Assembly (NCBI GenBank): GCA_946480715.1
Contig: CAMLKK010000028.1
Span: 1-37,556, forward strand
Direction: 5' to 3'
From: an uncultured Bacteriovorax sp.
GTDB lineage: Bacteria; Bdellovibrionota; Bacteriovoracia; Bacteriovoracales; Bacteriovoracaceae
DNA: 37,556 nucleotides
In this document: positions 1 to 7,936 of the stretch, one piece after another
Position numbering within the stretch: position 1 is the stretch's first letter
Layout of the letters: each line of letters opens with the position of its first letter
The notes under the pieces: model-generated
Seen by the model: the letters and a program-made list of their open reading frames with translations, nothing else
Told to the model about the DNA's origin: nothing
Database searches by the model: none
Program-made: the position numbers and the translations under genes

Positions 1-33
1 CCAACTTGCTTTCAATTCTTGTTTTTGAGCCAT
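1..33 (-). CDS. 5' fragment of an unidentified gene leaving the left edge
   Basis: An ATG on the minus strand (bases 31-33) opens a frame that stays open to the window edge and encodes only MAQKQELKASW. A GAGGT ribosome-binding-like sequence lies a few bases upstream of the ATG, which favours a real start. Eleven residues are too few to recognise a family. The gene would be divergent from the HAD phosphatase gene at 216, with about 180 bp of shared upstream DNA between them. Confidence 0.45.
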   Translation of the reverse strand, partial: MAQKQELKASW

Positions 34-215
34 AAATACCTCGAGAGATTTTTTTACCAATTAAAAATTGGCCCCAGCTTCTGCTTTAAAAAAGAGTTAC
101 TAGATTTTGTTGGGCAAATATACTGCACTAGAGGGAAAAAGTCGAATAAATAAACACTTAGCTCCTTTTTACAGGTTCGCAATTTCAAAGCTTTAGCTTA
201 TACTCCTAGGGGTCT
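34..215. other. Divergent intergenic region, no clear promoter
   Basis: This 182-bp gap separates the leftward gene fragment from the rightward HAD gene. A TATACT hexamer occurs at 119-124 and another at 199-204. The second has a TTCGCA at 176-181 with 17-bp spacing, but its predicted start would fall almost on the HAD start codon and would remove the AGGGG ribosome-binding site. No terminator, repeat or RNA gene is visible. Confidence 0.4.
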
Positions 216-845
216 ATGAAAATTAAAATGGTGCTCTTTGATTTTGACGGAACCCTCGCCGATTCATTTGGCTGGTTCTCGAGTGCTTTTAATCTCGCGG
301 CCAAAAAGTTTAATTTTGAGATTTTGGCAGATCATGAGCTTGAAGACTTACGTGGCAAAGGATCGCGAGAGATCATGCGTGAGTTGAAAATCTCTTGGTG
401 GAAAGTTCCATTCATCGCGCGGTTCATGCGCCAGCATATGCATTCGCAGAAGCCAGATATTTCTCTTTTTCCAGGAATACGTGAAGTCATATTAGAATTA
501 AAAAAACGCGGCCTCATTGTCATCATTGTCACTTCGAATTCCGAAAAAAATGTTCGATCCATTTTGGGAGAAGAGCTCTCAGCTGTGATTGATAAATATG
601 AATGTGATGTTTCGCTTTTTGGTAAAAAGAAACGATTTAAAAAATTATTGAGACACTATTCATTGCATCCGCAGGAGGTGCTCTCCATTGGAGACGAAAT
701 CCGTGATTTAGAAGCTGCTAAAATGACAGGTGTAAAATCAGGTGCGGTTACCTGGGGATATGCCCACGGCGAGAGTTTAAAAGCGCGACATCCAGATTTC
801 ACTTTCAATCGCGCTGATGAAATTATTACTTTTTGTTTTGAGTGA
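216..845 (+). CDS. HAD-superfamily phosphatase, phosphoglycolate phosphatase-like
   Basis: The product is a cytoplasmic phosphomonoesterase of the haloacid dehalogenase superfamily, nearest in appearance to Gph/PpaX-type enzymes. Motif I is FDFDGTLADS at about residues 8-17, with the nucleophile and acid/base aspartates. A helical cap follows. Motif II is the VTSNS segment near residue 105. A lysine-rich stretch and GDEIRDLEAA near residue 160 supply motifs III and IV. The length of 209 aa is usual. The ATG at 216 has AGGGGTCT just upstream. The physiological substrate cannot be read from the sequence. The last 20 bp overlap, tail to tail, the end of the C92 hydrolase gene on the other strand. 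Confidence 0.85.
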   Translation: MKIKMVLFDFDGTLADSFGWFSSAFNLAAKKFNFEILADHELEDLRGKGSREIMRELKISWWKVPFIARFMRQHMHSQKPDISLFPGIREVILELKKRGLIVIIVTSNSEKNVRSILGEELSAVIDKYECDVSLFGKKKRFKKLLRHYSLHPQEVLSIGDEIRDLEAAKMTGVKSGAVTWGYAHGESLKARHPDFTFNRADEIITFCFE

Positions 846-2328
846 AGATAAACCACTTCGGACGATTCCACGTCGTTTTTAAGTTTTCCATGTCTGAGAA
901 AACAGCTTCACGCTTTTTATCATTTCCGTCTAGAAAAACGACGAGATCAAATTGTTGTCTGTCAGTTCCGTGTGTTTCTGCGAGATCTTTGATGATGTTG
1001 TTGGGTGTAACAACCGGACGACCAAGCGTTGTTGTCACTGGGAATTCAATACCATTTTTATCTTTTGTCGGTTGGTAAGCGTAGAACACCAACTCTGAGC
1101 ACACCACTTCTGCATCTGTTCTGAAATCGAAATTGAAGTCATAAGGACGGCCTTTATATTTAAGCGCCGTCAGAAGTCCCTTCGCGATATCTACGTTCGC
1201 AAGGCGTGGTCTGATGGCCGCTAGAGAATCAGCGTCAGCGGAATGTTCTAAACTCGTGAACACAACTCCTTCAGACATGGCTTCAAGCACGCGATAGTCG
1301 TGAGCCGTTTCGTCTGCACCTAAACTTTCTTTGTACACAGCTGGAAATTTTGATTCAAGCAGTTCTTCAAAACTTCCGCTCTCAATACCTTCTGATTTAA
1401 CCCAAGCTATGACTTCGGGATCAGCATTGAGTTCTTTTCTTTCTTCCGGACGCCCAATATAAAGAGCGGCGTGCGGCCAGAATCCTGGAAGACCAATATT
1501 TGATAAATACCACTCACGTCTTTCAATCAAGACGTCACCTGGATTTAGTTTTTTGTGGATAGTTTTAATTTGTTCATCACTAATAAGAAATTCATTTCCA
1601 CGAGCTACACGTTCATCCCCCATCCATTCTGAGATGGCCTTTTGGATTGGAAAATAAAGTTTAAAAAGAATGTGCCCGGAAATTTTTCCGGCGTTTTTGA
1701 TTGTATAGATTGTTCCTTTATATCGGTTGAACTTGTCGATATAATCTTCGTCTTCATTGATTGAATCATTTAGAGGAGATGATTCATTTTTTTCCGAGAG
1801 AGCTGCAAGCTTATGACCTGAATACTGAGTGAATTTCTGCAAGTTCAAATATTCAAACTTAAAGTCAGCAAACGTCTGACGATCTAACTTGAATTCATCA
1901 AATCTTTCGTTGAGAACTTTATCTGCTGTCGGAACTGTTCTCATCGCTCTGATAAACTCGATAGCTGTTCTATATTGTGCCATGTAAGCCGCATACTTAA
2001 GTGTGAAATAATCTTCTTTCAAAAAAGTGTCTTTTTCTTGTGAGTGAAATTTTTCCATTTCAAGTTCAATACTATGAAGTTCAGCTTGTTTACTTAGAAT
2101 CTGCATCCAGGCCTCACGAAGCATCTGGCGTTCATCATTTGAAAGCGCTGTGATTTTTTCTTTTTTACGCATTTTTTGGAAAGCTTCACCATCTTTGACA
2201 AATGCATTGACTTCAATGGCATGCTGACGATTTTTGATTATTGATTTGGCCACTTCTTCTACAAACGATTCACTGGCATAAACAGTGGATGTGATCGCAA
2301 TCATGAATAGAGCTAAAAGCTTTTTCAT
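826..2328 (-). CDS. Secreted YiiX/YebB-like (C92) permuted papain-fold hydrolase
   Basis: The protein has 500 aa and begins with a signal peptide, MKKLLALFMIAITSTVYA. Residues of about 20-230 form a charged, mostly helical region that I do not recognise. The C-terminal half carries the circularly permuted NlpC/P60-like layout: GDVLIERR opens the domain, PHAALYIG holds the expected catalytic histidine, and CSELVFYAY near residue 410 holds the expected cysteine. Family members hydrolyse amide or acyl bonds; the substrate here is unknown. Translation could begin at a TTG at 2349, but the ATG at 2328 is preferred because GAGGG lies about 5 bases upstream and the signal peptide then starts exactly. 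The likely location is periplasmic or outer-membrane associated. Confidence 0.75.
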   Translation of the reverse strand: MKKLLALFMIAITSTVYASESFVEEVAKSIIKNRQHAIEVNAFVKDGEAFQKMRKKEKITALSNDERQMLREAWMQILSKQAELHSIELEMEKFHSQEKDTFLKEDYFTLKYAAYMAQYRTAIEFIRAMRTVPTADKVLNERFDEFKLDRQTFADFKFEYLNLQKFTQYSGHKLAALSEKNESSPLNDSINEDEDYIDKFNRYKGTIYTIKNAGKISGHILFKLYFPIQKAISEWMGDERVARGNEFLISDEQIKTIHKKLNPGDVLIERREWYLSNIGLPGFWPHAALYIGRPEERKELNADPEVIAWVKSEGIESGSFEELLESKFPAVYKESLGADETAHDYRVLEAMSEGVVFTSLEHSADADSLAAIRPRLANVDIAKGLLTALKYKGRPYDFNFDFRTDAEVVCSELVFYAYQPTKDKNGIEFPVTTTLGRPVVTPNNIIKDLAETHGTDRQQFDLVVFLDGNDKKREAVFSDMENLKTTWNRPKWFIFTQNKK

Positions 2329-2367
2329 AGAAACCCTCTTTTCTATCAATAAATGATGATGAGAAGT

Positions 2368-2398
2368 GCAAAAAAGCTGCCTTTGTGGATAGCCCTAA
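2368..2398 (-). terminator. Weak candidate terminator after the glycosyltransferase gene
   Basis: Read on the minus strand, GCTATCC and GGCAGC can form a short imperfect stem and are followed directly by six T residues (plus-strand A run at 2370-2375). The stem has a mismatch, so this may be only a partial stop for the long lpx transcript before the C92 gene. Confidence 0.3.
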
Positions 2399-2442
2399 AT
2401 TTGAGAGGATAAGGAGTTCGTGGTGTCTAAAATTTTGACGGC

Positions 2443-3609
2443 CTAGCCTTCTCTAAACAGGCGAACACGTCGCTGAACAGAGCGGGAATAGAGATTCATG
2501 AGGTGAGTTTTGTAGCTTTTATGAGAGTGTTCGCGCTCGATAAAGAATTTATAGAGACGAGTTTTTTCTTTATAAACGCCGCGACCGAGAATCATTTTTT
2601 CCCACTTATCTCGAAGTTCACGGGCATCGTAAAGTTTGTATGTTTCTCCTACGCCTTCGTATTCCTCTACAAGATCTTTCGAACAAAAATTACGTCCCAT
2701 AATCGCAGGTACTTCGTGCATGATCGCGCTGATGGCGAAATCCTCAACGAGTTCGTGATCTCCATTGCTGATCCACAAATCAAGTCTCGTAATGACACCG
2801 ACAATATCCTGAGTTGTAACGAAGAGAACATCTTCCGTTAAATCCTGCTCTTGAATGTCTTTCATGAGGGCCGGGAGAAAAGGCATGCTTTGAAATTCTA
2901 CTGGCGAAATAAGAACGAGTTTACTCTTTCTGATCGCTGTTTGTTTTTCATTCAGCACTCTAAGTGCTGAGAGAATAGGAATTAAATTGTCGTAGTTATC
3001 AAGTCCTGGTGAGATATAAGTCCCAACGAGAAAGTAGTCTTTATAAGTTTCAAAGTTTATTTCTATTTCTTTTGGATTAACCGCTTCTTCATACTTCAGT
3101 CCCATGCCGAAATAATCAATCTTCTTCATTGGAAGACCTAAATTTCCAAGCGCATCTTGCAATAAGTTTTTGTTGCCCAGAATGAGTGAATCAATTCGCG
3201 AGATAAGCGGACGATACCAAAAACGCTGAAGGGGTTTATCGATTGCATGATCCTGAGTCATCACCAGCGCGGTTAGATTTTGACGTTTAAGCTGAATTGA
3301 AAGCGAGAATAAAAGTCTAAAGTCGTAGCAATGAACAATATCAATATGAACTTTCTTAAAGATTGTTCCCAATGGGAAGTGACGATGATAATCCGTGAAA
3401 CGGTTTAAAAAGTTCTCTTTGAATGGGATGACCTCAACATCAAGACTGCGGGCCATCTTTGCAGCAAATGAATCTTCATAAGTGCAGATGTAAATATTGT
3501 AACCGTGTTTGCGCGCAAGAATAATGTCACGAAAAGCAAAACGCTCTTTCGTGTTCCAACTCATTGTCGGAAGAAGATAAAGAATGTTGCGAGCATATTT
3601 ATTCGTCAA
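2443..3609 (-). CDS. GT-B fold glycosyltransferase, family 4-like
   Basis: The product has 388 aa with the two Rossmann halves of a GT-B enzyme. The N-terminal half has a Tyr-rich beta strand and HCYDFRLLFSL near residue 115. The C-terminal half has VGTYISPGLDN, then HELVEDFAISAIMHEVPAIMG near residue 290, which matches the acidic donor-binding motif of GT4 enzymes in a diverged form. Its place at the end of the lpxA/lpxB/lpxK gene run suggests it adds a sugar to lipid A or LPS core; that is inference. The start is a TTG (bases 3607-3609) with AAGGA upstream, because the nearby ATG is in a frame that stops at once. Confidence 0.7.
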   Translation of the reverse strand: MTNKYARNILYLLPTMSWNTKERFAFRDIILARKHGYNIYICTYEDSFAAKMARSLDVEVIPFKENFLNRFTDYHRHFPLGTIFKKVHIDIVHCYDFRLLFSLSIQLKRQNLTALVMTQDHAIDKPLQRFWYRPLISRIDSLILGNKNLLQDALGNLGLPMKKIDYFGMGLKYEEAVNPKEIEINFETYKDYFLVGTYISPGLDNYDNLIPILSALRVLNEKQTAIRKSKLVLISPVEFQSMPFLPALMKDIQEQDLTEDVLFVTTQDIVGVITRLDLWISNGDHELVEDFAISAIMHEVPAIMGRNFCSKDLVEEYEGVGETYKLYDARELRDKWEKMILGRGVYKEKTRLYKFFIEREHSHKSYKTHLMNLYSRSVQRRVRLFREG

Positions 3610-3620
3610 CGGACATCCTT

Positions 3621-4772
3621 TTACTTAACGAGAATTCCTGGCTTGTAATCCACTAACTCTCCATAGAGAGAACCAATTTTAACTTTTGCCTGGAACTTTA
3701 GAAGCTTGCGATCAGCATCCGGTCCATACCAGAAAATAATATCTCCACTCTTTTTAAGAACGCCTGGAAACGATGTTTCTGCTCTTATGCGAATGGCGCG
3801 CGTATCTTTTCCATTAACAGACGTTGTTTCAATTCCATCGACCCAAATTTTAAGGAGCCAAATTTTTCCACGAGTCACTACTGGTACTTCATACGTATCG
3901 CCCTTTACGAGAGGAAGACCACGAACAAATTGCAGGGCCGAAAAAGAATCTTGAGCATAACGTGGAAGTGGCTTCTCGATCTTTTCGTTTTTCGTTTGAC
4001 CGTCTTTCACTTTTTTAAACCAATGGTACGTCATCATCTTTTCAAAATCGAACAGCTGAAGATCATCCACGTTTTGTTTTTTCTCACGCTGGATCAACTG
4101 ATATTTAAGCGGAAGAAAAGTATCCTTCTCCACGAAGCTTTCAATGTAATCATCTAACCAATAGAAGTAGCGGTAGGCATCGCTTGATTTGAAGCGAGCA
4201 AAATAATGATAAACGGTTTTATCTTTAATTTTAGCGAGACCTTTTGAAGTAATGGTGATGTATCCGGCCGTTACACCTAAATAGGATATGGCCATTACCG
4301 ATTGTTCACCCGAATAAAAAACGGGTTTGAATTTTTCCCAAACCGATTTTGATTTAAGATCATACTCTTTGTACTCTGGCGGATAATCAGCAGGGTAAGG
4401 AGTCTGCGCAGGTACGGGAATCGGGTCAGGAGTTGTTGCTACCGGAGTTTTCTTTTCAGGCGCTTTTTCTTCAGCTTTTTTTACGGGAGCTGGTTTTTTT
4501 TCAACGGCCTTAGGCTTACCGTCTTCAACTTTAATTTCAGTAATTTTAATTTCAGTTTTGGAAGGTTCACTCGCTTTAATTTCAACCGTTGCCGTTTCTT
4601 TAAATTCTTCTGCCTGTTCTTTTTCGATATCAAAAGTTTCGATCAAGTCTGCTGACTCAGTCGATTTCATAACTTCTTCTTTTTCCTTTTTGTGATTTGT
4701 TGAACACGAAGGTACAAGCAACAACACACAAAGAATAAGAGACGTGAATGAATGTTTAGCGGCCTTTTTCAT
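3621..4772 (-). CDS. DUF3108-domain lipoprotein
   Basis: The protein has 383 aa. A lipoprotein signal peptide ends in LVPSC, with Cys23 as the probable lipidated residue. Residues of about 27-130 are low-complexity Lys/Glu/Pro sequence, probably a flexible tether. The C-terminal 240 residues look like DUF3108, a beta-rich periplasmic domain with many aromatic residues (YHYFARFKSSDAYRYFY, then FWYGPDADRKLLKF). The function of the domain is unknown. It lies 8 bp after lpxK and 11 bp before the glycosyltransferase gene, so an envelope role is likely. AGGA lies 6 bases before the ATG. Confidence 0.7.
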   Translation of the reverse strand: MKKAAKHSFTSLILCVLLLVPSCSTNHKKEKEEVMKSTESADLIETFDIEKEQAEEFKETATVEIKASEPSKTEIKITEIKVEDGKPKAVEKKPAPVKKAEEKAPEKKTPVATTPDPIPVPAQTPYPADYPPEYKEYDLKSKSVWEKFKPVFYSGEQSVMAISYLGVTAGYITITSKGLAKIKDKTVYHYFARFKSSDAYRYFYWLDDYIESFVEKDTFLPLKYQLIQREKKQNVDDLQLFDFEKMMTYHWFKKVKDGQTKNEKIEKPLPRYAQDSFSALQFVRGLPLVKGDTYEVPVVTRGKIWLLKIWVDGIETTSVNGKDTRAIRIRAETSFPGVLKKSGDIIFWYGPDADRKLLKFQAKVKIGSLYGELVDYKPGILVK

Positions 4773-4780
4773 AATATGTC

Positions 4781-5851
4781 CTAATAGATATTCTCAAAAC
4801 ATGAGTCGATAACTTTTTTCGCCTTCTCTTCGCCATTTAAAAAATGGAGATCGACTTCTAAAAATAAAATGATGGCGTCTTCGACGATTTTATTAATTCT
4901 CACCATGTCTTTTTCAGTTGTGATGAGAAGAGCATCTTCATTTTTTGCATACGAAAGCAATGAATTGATTTCTTCAGGCTTGAAGAAATGATGATCAGGA
5001 AATGATTCTGTCACAATAATTTCTGCACCTAAATCTTCGAGAAGCTTGTAAAACGAACGTGGATTAGCAACACCTGCTAAACAGATCACTTTTTTCCCAC
5101 GAATTTGTTCAGTTGTATAAACAAGTTCGTATTTAGAATTGTAAAAACCATTTGGACGAAAGCCCACTTCAGCAAACTCTACTCCTAGCGGTAAGTGGGG
5201 AGTAAGAAAAGTTTTAAGTTCACTAACTCTTTGAGGGCCTGCGATATCAGCTTTTCCAAGAACGATGAGATCAGCGTCTTTCAATGCCTGAAAACCTTCA
5301 CGCATGTAACCTAGCGGTGCTACTTGATATTTTTCCATCGGCATAAGGGCATCGAAGAGAACGATATTTAGTTTGCGTTTTATCTTGATGTGCTGATGAC
5401 CGTCTTCCAATAAAACAGCATCAGGCTGCGCTTTTGAAAAATAGAATGCTAAGTTTTCACTGCGATTTTTTCCAACAACAATTGAAGCGTCTTCTAAACG
5501 CCTGGCAAAGATGAGGGCTTCGTCACCATAATCCTCAGGATCAGGATTAATTTTTTTTCCAGAGACGATGAGCCCCGACGAGTTTTCTAACTTGCCTTTA
5601 TATCCACGCATAAGAACCATCACACGTTTATTTTTTGTGTGCAGGTATTGAGCGAGCCAAAGTGTGAAAGGAGTTTTTCCTGTCCCACCAAAAGTTAAAT
5701 TTCCAATTGAAATGATCGGCACTTGAAATGAACGTTGTTTGAACATTCCATAGTCATAGCAAGTTCGACGGATAAAATAGATGGCTTCCCAGATCCACGA
5801 AAGTGGCGACAAAAAGATTCTTTTAAGTAATGGGATGCCTTTTTTCTTCAT
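4781..5851 (-). CDS. lpxK: Tetraacyldisaccharide 4'-kinase
   Basis: LpxK phosphorylates the 4' position of the lipid A disaccharide precursor at the inner face of the inner membrane. The N-terminus has a hydrophobic/amphipathic membrane-binding helix (SPLSWIWEAIYFIRR). The P-loop is GGTGKTPFT at about residues 56-64. The acidic second motif, LLEDGHQHIKI near residue 150, matches the conserved DDGxQH region in diverged form. The C-terminus has FPDHHFFKPEEI and TTEKDMVRI, both typical. The length of 356 aa is normal. The ATG lies inside the end of lpxB, a 29-bp overlap, so translation is probably coupled. Confidence 0.93.
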   Translation of the reverse strand: MKKKGIPLLKRIFLSPLSWIWEAIYFIRRTCYDYGMFKQRSFQVPIISIGNLTFGGTGKTPFTLWLAQYLHTKNKRVMVLMRGYKGKLENSSGLIVSGKKINPDPEDYGDEALIFARRLEDASIVVGKNRSENLAFYFSKAQPDAVLLEDGHQHIKIKRKLNIVLFDALMPMEKYQVAPLGYMREGFQALKDADLIVLGKADIAGPQRVSELKTFLTPHLPLGVEFAEVGFRPNGFYNSKYELVYTTEQIRGKKVICLAGVANPRSFYKLLEDLGAEIIVTESFPDHHFFKPEEINSLLSYAKNEDALLITTEKDMVRINKIVEDAIILFLEVDLHFLNGEEKAKKVIDSCFENIY

Positions 5852-6974
5852 ATGAATTTTTTAGTACTTCCGCCATAATTTGAGGTACGTCTCGGGTTTC
5901 ACCCTGAACTAAAACTTTGGTCTGTTTTAGCTGCTCTCTTAGCTCTGAGTAATCCCCTTCATTATAATACCAATTCTTTAAATACAATACGATATTATAG
6001 GCATCAACTTGGTCTTGAAGAAGCTCAGGAAAAACCGTGCGATTCTGTATGATATTCGCAAGACTAATGTGCCCGCGATAACTCACAAGATGTTCATAAA
6101 TAAATTGATTTAAGAGCGAAGCTTTATAACAAACAACTGTCGGCACTTCGAACAAAGCGCATGTCAAAGTAACAGTCCCACTTGCAGCAATAGCGAAGTC
6201 ACTCACCTTCAATGCATCAACCAGATTTTCATTCGTATAGACCTGATCAAAGTACTCTTGATACGGTTCGTAGAGAGCTTCGGGAACCGAACTTGATTTA
6301 ACAATGGCCACGCGAAATGGAAAAGATTCTTTCAATTTTTTTAATGATTCAATGAATACAGGAAGCAACTTTTCGACTTCAAATTTCCTTGAACCTGGAA
6401 GCAAAGTAATTGTAGGAATCTTGCGGAAGCCGGGAGCTTTTTGAAAAGCTTCGAGTTCTTTTTTATAGGTTGTCCACAGTGGATGATTCACTCCCATAAC
6501 GGAATGAACACCTCGATCATGAAACCATTTTTTTTCAAAAGGGATGATGGTGAAAAGTGTGTGTACAGAAGCTGCAAGTTTTTTTACACGATATTCTTTC
6601 CAGGCCCACGCTTGCGGAGCCACGTAGTAAAGCACATTCACGCCCAGCTCTTTTAATTTACCAGCGAGTTTCAAATTGAAAGATTGAAAATCAACGAGAA
6701 TAGCGGTTTTGCAATTTCTTTGCTGAACTTCTTCAACGATGTGATCCATTGCTTTTTTATAGAAGGGAATTTTAGCGATGACTTCGCTGTAACCCCATGA
6801 AGAAAAATCATTGAGGTGATAAAGAAGTTCCAGGCCTTCGCGTTTGAGTTCATCACCTCCGACACCAAAAAATTTTGTGTCGGGTGATTTAGTTTTTAAC
6901 TCAGAAAAAAAACTGAGTGCGTGTTCTTCACCTGATTTTTCACCAGCAATAATGAGACATGAAAATTTGCTCAT
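5823..6974 (-). CDS. lpxB: Lipid-A-disaccharide synthase
   Basis: LpxB joins UDP-diacylglucosamine and lipid X into the beta-1,6 disaccharide. It is a peripheral GT-B (GT19) enzyme. Visible motifs are IIAGEKSGE at about residue 11, VGGDELKREG, VDFQSFN near residue 95, YYVAPQAWAWKEYR, LLPGSRKFEVEKL near residue 190 and AASGTVTLTCALFEVP in the donor site. The usual GExSGD, APDFN and GHP motifs read GEKSGE, FQSFN and NHP here, although the Asp, Glu and Arg that I take as catalytic are kept. The length of 383 aa is normal. The ATG overlaps the stop of the upstream oxidoreductase gene in a TAATG junction. Confidence 0.93.
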   Translation of the reverse strand: MSKFSCLIIAGEKSGEEHALSFFSELKTKSPDTKFFGVGGDELKREGLELLYHLNDFSSWGYSEVIAKIPFYKKAMDHIVEEVQQRNCKTAILVDFQSFNLKLAGKLKELGVNVLYYVAPQAWAWKEYRVKKLAASVHTLFTIIPFEKKWFHDRGVHSVMGVNHPLWTTYKKELEAFQKAPGFRKIPTITLLPGSRKFEVEKLLPVFIESLKKLKESFPFRVAIVKSSSVPEALYEPYQEYFDQVYTNENLVDALKVSDFAIAASGTVTLTCALFEVPTVVCYKASLLNQFIYEHLVSYRGHISLANIIQNRTVFPELLQDQVDAYNIVLYLKNWYYNEGDYSELREQLKQTKVLVQGETRDVPQIMAEVLKNSYEEKRHPIT

Positions 6975-7924
6975 TAAAGAGGAACCTCTTTTCCGATTTC
7001 AACTGAAATGAGAACAGCATCAATCAATCGAACGGCAAGGAGCCCATCTTCCAATGAAATAATTGGCGGTTTACCTTCAATGATCGATTGATAAAAGTGT
7101 TTATGTTCGAGCATGAGATGGTCGCGTTTTTCGTATTGATCAAGGCTCACGTATTCTGGGCCGGTCATTGATCCAAGCGCCTCTGAAATTTCATTTCTCA
7201 TCAGATCGACATGCAATGTGCCTGACTTGTTGTGAATTTCTAACTCACGCACTTCTTTAGTTTGATTGCGACCTACGGAGATCGTTGCTCTATGTCCTGA
7301 CTTAAATTTAAAGTTTGCTGTCACGTAATCGTAACGATTCGTGCGCATTTTAAATCCCATTGCTTCAACGCTGATAGGAGTTTCATCAAAGAGATAAACG
7401 AGTAAATCCAAATCGTGAATCATGAGGTCTTGAACAACATCCACGTCTGTCGCGCGTCCTTTAAAAGGCGCCACTCGCTTTAGGGTGATATGTGCAGGGG
7501 CATCGAAGAATTGTTTGTATTTTTCTTTGCGCTCCCATGCTTGGTGAAAACGTTCTGAGTGGCCGACTTGTAATAAGACGCCTGCTCTTTGGAGTTCGGC
7601 CTGGAGTTTTAAGGCCTGCCCTGTTGTTTCTGTTACTGGTTTTTCGCAGAAAACGTGTTTTTTGTGCTGAAGGAGATATTCCACGATTTCGTAATGGAAC
7701 GATGTTGGGGTTACCACTATGGCGGCATCTATGTCATCGATACATTTTGAGACGTGGTCTACGACTTCAACGTTGGGGTGAGCCGCTCGCGCGGCTTCCA
7801 TGTTTGCAGGAAACTTTTCTACGATATATTTTAATTCGGCCATTTGAGGAAAAGCTTGTGCTTTTTGCGCATGCCATTTCCCAAGGTGACCGTAACCAAT
7901 AACGGCTACTCTGATTTTTTTCAC
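6974..7924 (-). CDS. Gfo/Idh/MocA oxidoreductase, GnnA candidate
   Basis: The protein has 316 aa and is a cytoplasmic NAD(P)-dependent sugar dehydrogenase. The Rossmann nucleotide-binding motif is GYGHLGKWH at residues 10-18, and the family EKP motif is in CEKPVTET near residue 94. The C-terminal substrate domain has IHDLDLLVYL near residue 170. Members of this family between lpxA and lpxB include GnnA, which oxidises the 3-position of UDP-GlcNAc so that GnnB can aminate it; the result is a lipid A with amide-linked 3-acyl chains. No gnnB transaminase lies in the window, so the GnnA role is inference. The start is GTG at 7924 with AAGGA 9 bases upstream. Its stop overlaps the lpxB start by one base. 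Confidence 0.8.
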   Translation of the reverse strand: MKKIRVAVIGYGHLGKWHAQKAQAFPQMAELKYIVEKFPANMEAARAAHPNVEVVDHVSKCIDDIDAAIVVTPTSFHYEIVEYLLQHKKHVFCEKPVTETTGQALKLQAELQRAGVLLQVGHSERFHQAWERKEKYKQFFDAPAHITLKRVAPFKGRATDVDVVQDLMIHDLDLLVYLFDETPISVEAMGFKMRTNRYDYVTANFKFKSGHRATISVGRNQTKEVRELEIHNKSGTLHVDLMRNEISEALGSMTGPEYVSLDQYEKRDHLMLEHKHFYQSIIEGKPPIISLEDGLLAVRLIDAVLISVEIGKEVPL

Positions 7925-7936
7925 GATCGCAATTCC

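Noticed and set aside
176..204. TTCGCA-17-TATACT as promoter of the HAD gene
   Set aside because: The transcript would begin at or next to the start codon and lose the AGGGG ribosome-binding site.
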